Source: JAKAAZ01 sp963817855
Lineage (GTDB): Bacteria; Acidobacteriota; Terriglobia; Terriglobales; Acidobacteriaceae
DNA length: 64,000 nt
Direction of reading: 5' to 3'
Assembly: GCA_963817855.1 (NCBI GenBank)
Contig: CAWFQA010000001.1
Coordinates: 992,001-1,056,000 of the forward strand
Part shown: positions 60,797 through 64,000 of the stretch, one piece after another
How the letters are laid out: every line of letters begins with the position of its first letter
Numbering within the stretch: the first letter of the stretch is position 1
Position numbers and translations under genes: made by a program
The notes under the pieces: model-generated
What the model saw: the letters and a program-made list of their open reading frames with translations, nothing else
Database searches by the model: none
Told to the model about the DNA's origin: nothing

Positions 60797-63193
60797 ATGA
60801 GAGTTAACAGGTGCCGTTCGCTTCTCGCAGCTGTAATATTTTGTGGTGCCACGGCGTTCGCTACGTCGGTTGTTCTTGCACAAACGAGAGTGACCGTCAG
60901 GCAAGTGCCGAATGGGGTTGTAGTTAAGACGGCAGTAGATATTTTGCGATTGACCATCTGTGGCCCAACCGTCGTGCACGTTGTCGCCAGTCCGGATGGC
61001 AAGGCTCAGGATGCCACACCCAGCCAGCCCTGGATGGTCAAACCCTGCACGCCGGATAAATTTACCTTGACGATGCCAACGGAGCGGGCAAACGCTTCTC
61101 AGGATTCCCCTTCCTTGAACTCAGCCGCGGTGCTCGACACCGGCAGTCTCAAGGTGATCATATGGCTCGATTCTGGCAGTCTTCAGTTCAACGATGAACA
61201 GGGCAAGCGACTATTGAAGGAGGACCGCGGCTCACCGCGCTGGTATAAGCCGGTAACTGCAAACGGCGAATCTCTGTATCGTGTAACCGATAACTTTCCT
61301 CTGCCGGCAAGCGAGGCGATTTACGGTCTGGGTCAGCATCAGAATGGTGTCTTCAACTACCGCGGTGCGGTGATCGAACTGGCCCAGGTTAATACAGACG
61401 TCGCCATTCCGCTGCTCGTCTCGACCCAAGGGTACGGCTTGTTCTGGAATACTGCTGCGAAATCCTGCTTTGACAATCGCTTTCCGTCGCAGATGAGGGT
61501 GTCGGCTGAAGCCGCCCATGCGATCGACTACTACTTCATTTATGGCCCGGAGATAGATCAGGTAATCCACCAATACCGAACCATGACCGGCCATGCGCCA
61601 CTCTTTGCCGAATGGGCGTATGGATTTTTCCAGTCAAAGGACCGGTACAAAAGTGCGACCGAATTACTGAACATCGCGAACGAGTATCGAAGCCGGGATG
61701 TACCGCTCGATGTGATTGTGCAGGATTGGTACTGGTGGATCCATCGGGGCGACCCGGAGTTCAGGGCCGAGGAATATCCCGATATCTCCGCCACACTTCA
61801 GACTCTCCATCGTGAACACGTCCACGCGATGCTCAGCGTGTGGCCACTTTTCGACCCGGAATCCAGAAATTACAAAGAAATGTTAGCGCGTGGTCTTACA
61901 ATTCCCGATACCGCGGATTACGACGCCACCAATCCCGCTGCAGGCGACTTTTACTGGAACAATCTCGTCGGCAAGGAATTTGCAAAGGGGTGGGACGCTT
62001 TCTGGCTGGATGCTTCTGAGCCGGAATCGGGCAACTCAAATGGTGACGATAGCGATCCAGTGCTTGCCAACAAGAAGTTCTTCCTGGGGAACGGCGCGCT
62101 GTACGCAAACATCTATCCATTGATGCATACCGGAAATGTTTACAAGCATTGGCGCGAAACAACCGATCAGAAGCGAGTTTTTCTGCTGACCCGTTCCGCT
62201 TTTTTCGGAGAGCAAAGAAACGCGTCAGTTGTCTGGTCCGGAGATGTTTATAGCACCTTCCACGCCTTCGCTCGCCAACTGCCCGCGGGTCTGAACTTTG
62301 CATTATCGGGCATGCCATATTGGACGACAGATATTGCTGGATACGCCGCGAATGGGGCAGGGAGGAGCCCAGATGACCCAAGCTATCAAGAGCTTTACAC
62401 TCGGTGGTTCGAATTCGGAACGTTTTGTCCTATCTTCCGGACGCACGGGCACCGTATTGAGAACGAGCTTTTCAGTTACGGTTCGGTAACTCCAATTTTA
62501 GTGAGCTACGATCGGTTTCGATATCGTTTGCTCCCTTACACCTACTCGCTTGCATGGAATGTGACTGATGACGATGGCACCATCATGCGGCCGCTGGTTA
62601 TGGATTGGCGAACCGATGAAAAGGTCTGGGATATCGGCGATCAATTCATGTTCGGACCATCGATTTTAGTCAGCCCTGTAACCTTGCAAGGTGCGACAAG
62701 CCGCAAGTTATATCTGCCGTCTGCGCCTGCATGGTATGACTTCTGGACGGGCAGAAAAACACTGGGCGGCCAGAGAATCGAAGCATCGGCGCCACTCGAT
62801 CGTATTCCACTCTATATTAAAGCGGGTGCAATTTTGCCCCTTGGTCCGGAGATTGAGTATGCCGGCCAAAAGCCTGACGAGCCAATCGAGCTGCGCATTT
62901 ACCGCGGCGCGAACGGATCGTTCGTTTTGTATGAAGATCAAGGCGACACCTATGCATACGAACACGGATCTCATGCCACGATTCCAATCCGCTGGGATGA
63001 GTCTTCACGCACACTCACCATGGGTGCACGCATGGGCGGATTTCCTGGAATGCCAATTGACACGAATTTCGACATCGTCTGGGTTGGCGATGGACATGGG
63101 ATCGGCACCGATGTCACGGCAAAAGCGGACAAGCGAATTGTTTATTCCGGTCAGCCGGTTGATGTAAAAGCCCCGAGCTTACCGCTTCATTGA
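60797..63193 (+). CDS. Glycoside hydrolase family 31 enzyme (alpha-xylosidase-like), exported
   Basis: The 798-residue protein has a Sec signal (SLLAAVIFCGATAFATSVVL). The GH31 order follows: an N-terminal beta domain with EAIYGLGQHQNGVFNYRG, the barrel with VIVQDWYWWIHRGDPEF, nucleophile Asp405 in AFWLDASEPES, RVFLLTRSAFFGEQR, acid/base Asp483 in VVWSGDVYSTF, and GMPYWTTDIAGY. The aromatic DWYWW pocket and GLGQHQ entry resemble bacterial alpha-xylosidases acting on xyloglucan oligosaccharides; alpha-glucosidase activity is the main alternative. The ATG at 60797 starts the signal peptide. Confidence 0.9.
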   Translation: MRVNRCRSLLAAVIFCGATAFATSVVLAQTRVTVRQVPNGVVVKTAVDILRLTICGPTVVHVVASPDGKAQDATPSQPWMVKPCTPDKFTLTMPTERANASQDSPSLNSAAVLDTGSLKVIIWLDSGSLQFNDEQGKRLLKEDRGSPRWYKPVTANGESLYRVTDNFPLPASEAIYGLGQHQNGVFNYRGAVIELAQVNTDVAIPLLVSTQGYGLFWNTAAKSCFDNRFPSQMRVSAEAAHAIDYYFIYGPEIDQVIHQYRTMTGHAPLFAEWAYGFFQSKDRYKSATELLNIANEYRSRDVPLDVIVQDWYWWIHRGDPEFRAEEYPDISATLQTLHREHVHAMLSVWPLFDPESRNYKEMLARGLTIPDTADYDATNPAAGDFYWNNLVGKEFAKGWDAFWLDASEPESGNSNGDDSDPVLANKKFFLGNGALYANIYPLMHTGNVYKHWRETTDQKRVFLLTRSAFFGEQRNASVVWSGDVYSTFHAFARQLPAGLNFALSGMPYWTTDIAGYAANGAGRSPDDPSYQELYTRWFEFGTFCPIFRTHGHRIENELFSYGSVTPILVSYDRFRYRLLPYTYSLAWNVTDDDGTIMRPLVMDWRTDEKVWDIGDQFMFGPSILVSPVTLQGATSRKLYLPSAPAWYDFWTGRKTLGGQRIEASAPLDRIPLYIKAGAILPLGPEIEYAGQKPDEPIELRIYRGANGSFVLYEDQGDTYAYEHGSHATIPIRWDESSRTLTMGARMGGFPGMPIDTNFDIVWVGDGHGIGTDVTAKADKRIVYSGQPVDVKAPSLPLH

Positions 63194-63254
63194 AATTTCG
63201 TCAGCATATTTTAGCGAATTGATTCGTCCCAAACCCGAAACTCCGCGGACGTAC

Positions 63255-64000
63255 ATGAAAAAGAAACTTGCAAAGGGAATCCGGCGGCTATCCAACGTGA
63301 CCGCTATAGCGCTCATTGCCGTCGGCATCTTGTTCTGGAATGGGCCGCTGCACGCACAGACTTCAAAAACCCTTCTCTCGCAGCTCCGATTCAAGAATTC
63401 CGGAACAGTGACACGAAACATGGATTTCCGCTATTTCTATCAACCCGATGATTATCTTGAGACCCCTGATCTATGGGGCATCTACTCCGACGGTACATAC
63501 CTGTATCGGGTGGACAGTGGAAAGAAGCAAAGCCCGCCAAACGGTATGCGGTCAGCCGTTCCTGTTGGCGGGCTAGGCTCAGGAACCATTGAATTGCGCG
63601 CAGACGGAAGTCTTCGCGACTGGAATATCTTCAATAATTCGCCTGCACATGGGGAGAAAATTCAGCTCGACGACGCATTGTTTGGCATCAGTATTCGCAG
63701 AGGAAACGGCAAAGTCTATGTATCCAGCCTACGGACCGACCCACCGTGCGGGTTACCCGCAGTTCAACAAATTGAATACTCAGGAGATTTTCCGGTTTCC
63801 CGTCTTCGATTCAGTGATCCAAATTTAGGAATCCCAGTAGACCTATATGCTTATAGCGAATTCAGGCCGCGAGACTCGAATGCATCGGCCACACCAGCAG
63901 CTATTTTCACCTTTCTCTTGACCAATCCGTCCCAGCAAGCGATTCACGCTTCGCTCTTTTTCATCCTTCCCAACCACATCCACGGGCACGCTGCCGTGAA
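63255..64000 (+). CDS. GH116 family (glucosylceramidase-like) enzyme, N-terminal part
   Basis: The first 248 codons are present; the gene runs off the right edge. A signal segment (VTAIALIAVGILFWNGPLHA) is followed by the GH116 N-terminal beta domain: SAVPVGGLGSGTIELRADGS, LRDWNIFNNSPAHGEKIQLD, DALFGISIRRGNGK and DLYAYSEFRPRD. GH116 enzymes hydrolyse beta-glucosides, beta-xylosides or N-acetylglucosaminides; the catalytic (alpha/alpha)6 barrel lies outside the window, so activity cannot be judged. It continues the receptor/DUF6807/GH31 operon 61 bases after GH31. Confidence 0.85.
   Translation, partial: MKKKLAKGIRRLSNVTAIALIAVGILFWNGPLHAQTSKTLLSQLRFKNSGTVTRNMDFRYFYQPDDYLETPDLWGIYSDGTYLYRVDSGKKQSPPNGMRSAVPVGGLGSGTIELRADGSLRDWNIFNNSPAHGEKIQLDDALFGISIRRGNGKVYVSSLRTDPPCGLPAVQQIEYSGDFPVSRLRFSDPNLGIPVDLYAYSEFRPRDSNASATPAAIFTFLLTNPSQQAIHASLFFILPNHIHGHAAV

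Overview
The window looks like a chromosome segment from an Acidobacteriota bacterium (Terriglobia-like). This is inferred from gene content, not from a marker gene. The clues are a PadR regulator next to an acidobacterial-type duplicated ABC permease (ADOP), a large Oar-like TonB-dependent receptor with an N-terminal carboxypeptidase-regulatory domain, winged-helix regulators carrying TPR-like C-termini, and many Tat- or Sec-exported polysaccharide-degrading enzymes.

Layout. (1) 0-16.7 kb is ordinary core genome: an etfB / small membrane protein / etfA operon, the Mg2+ transporter mgtE, an eda-globin-kdgK cluster for 2-keto-3-deoxygluconate use (with a decayed second copy of the kdgK 3' end), two ABC-F ATPases, a metallo-beta-lactamase-fold hydrolase, a DJ-1/PfpI protein, an exported Gfo/Idh oxidoreductase, small conserved proteins, a response regulator, an orphan ABC ATPase, and tRNA-Gly(GCC) and tRNA-Cys(GCA). 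(2) 16.7-44.3 kb is accessory. It opens with a tyrosine recombinase directly behind tRNA-Cys. It then holds a methyltransferase, PadR-ADOP, two winged-helix regulators, gene fragments, a second tyrosine recombinase, a family of short imperfect palindromic repeats, and a set of unusual proteins: a HELxE predicted metalloprotein, a double seven-bladed propeller protein with a 45-residue membrane partner, and a Cys/Trp-rich 798-residue protein followed by a DUF1360 protein and a small MCCG protein. It closes with an IS3-family element. (3) 44.7-64 kb is a glycan-degradation locus: two paralogous LamG proteins, a beta-helix enzyme, GH29, a GH127-like enzyme, the TonB-dependent receptor, a DUF6807 protein, GH31 and the start of a GH116 enzyme. 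Plant cell-wall material (pectin or hemicellulose side chains) is the most plausible substrate.

Three promoters in the glycan locus share one architecture: a perfect TTGACA -35 box followed 28, 37 or 38 bp later by the quasi-palindrome ATTGG-N5-CCAWT. This suggests one unseen repressor controls the LamG pair, GH29 and the receptor.

Several otherwise intact genes (etfB, an ABC-F gene, the ADOP permease, the propeller gene) carry exactly one single-base indel each. Repairing it gives full family-length proteins, so sequence error is at least as likely as gene decay. Other fragments (kdgK tail, AlkD tail, HpcH/HpaI head, sulfatase tail, transposase tail) are genuine truncations.
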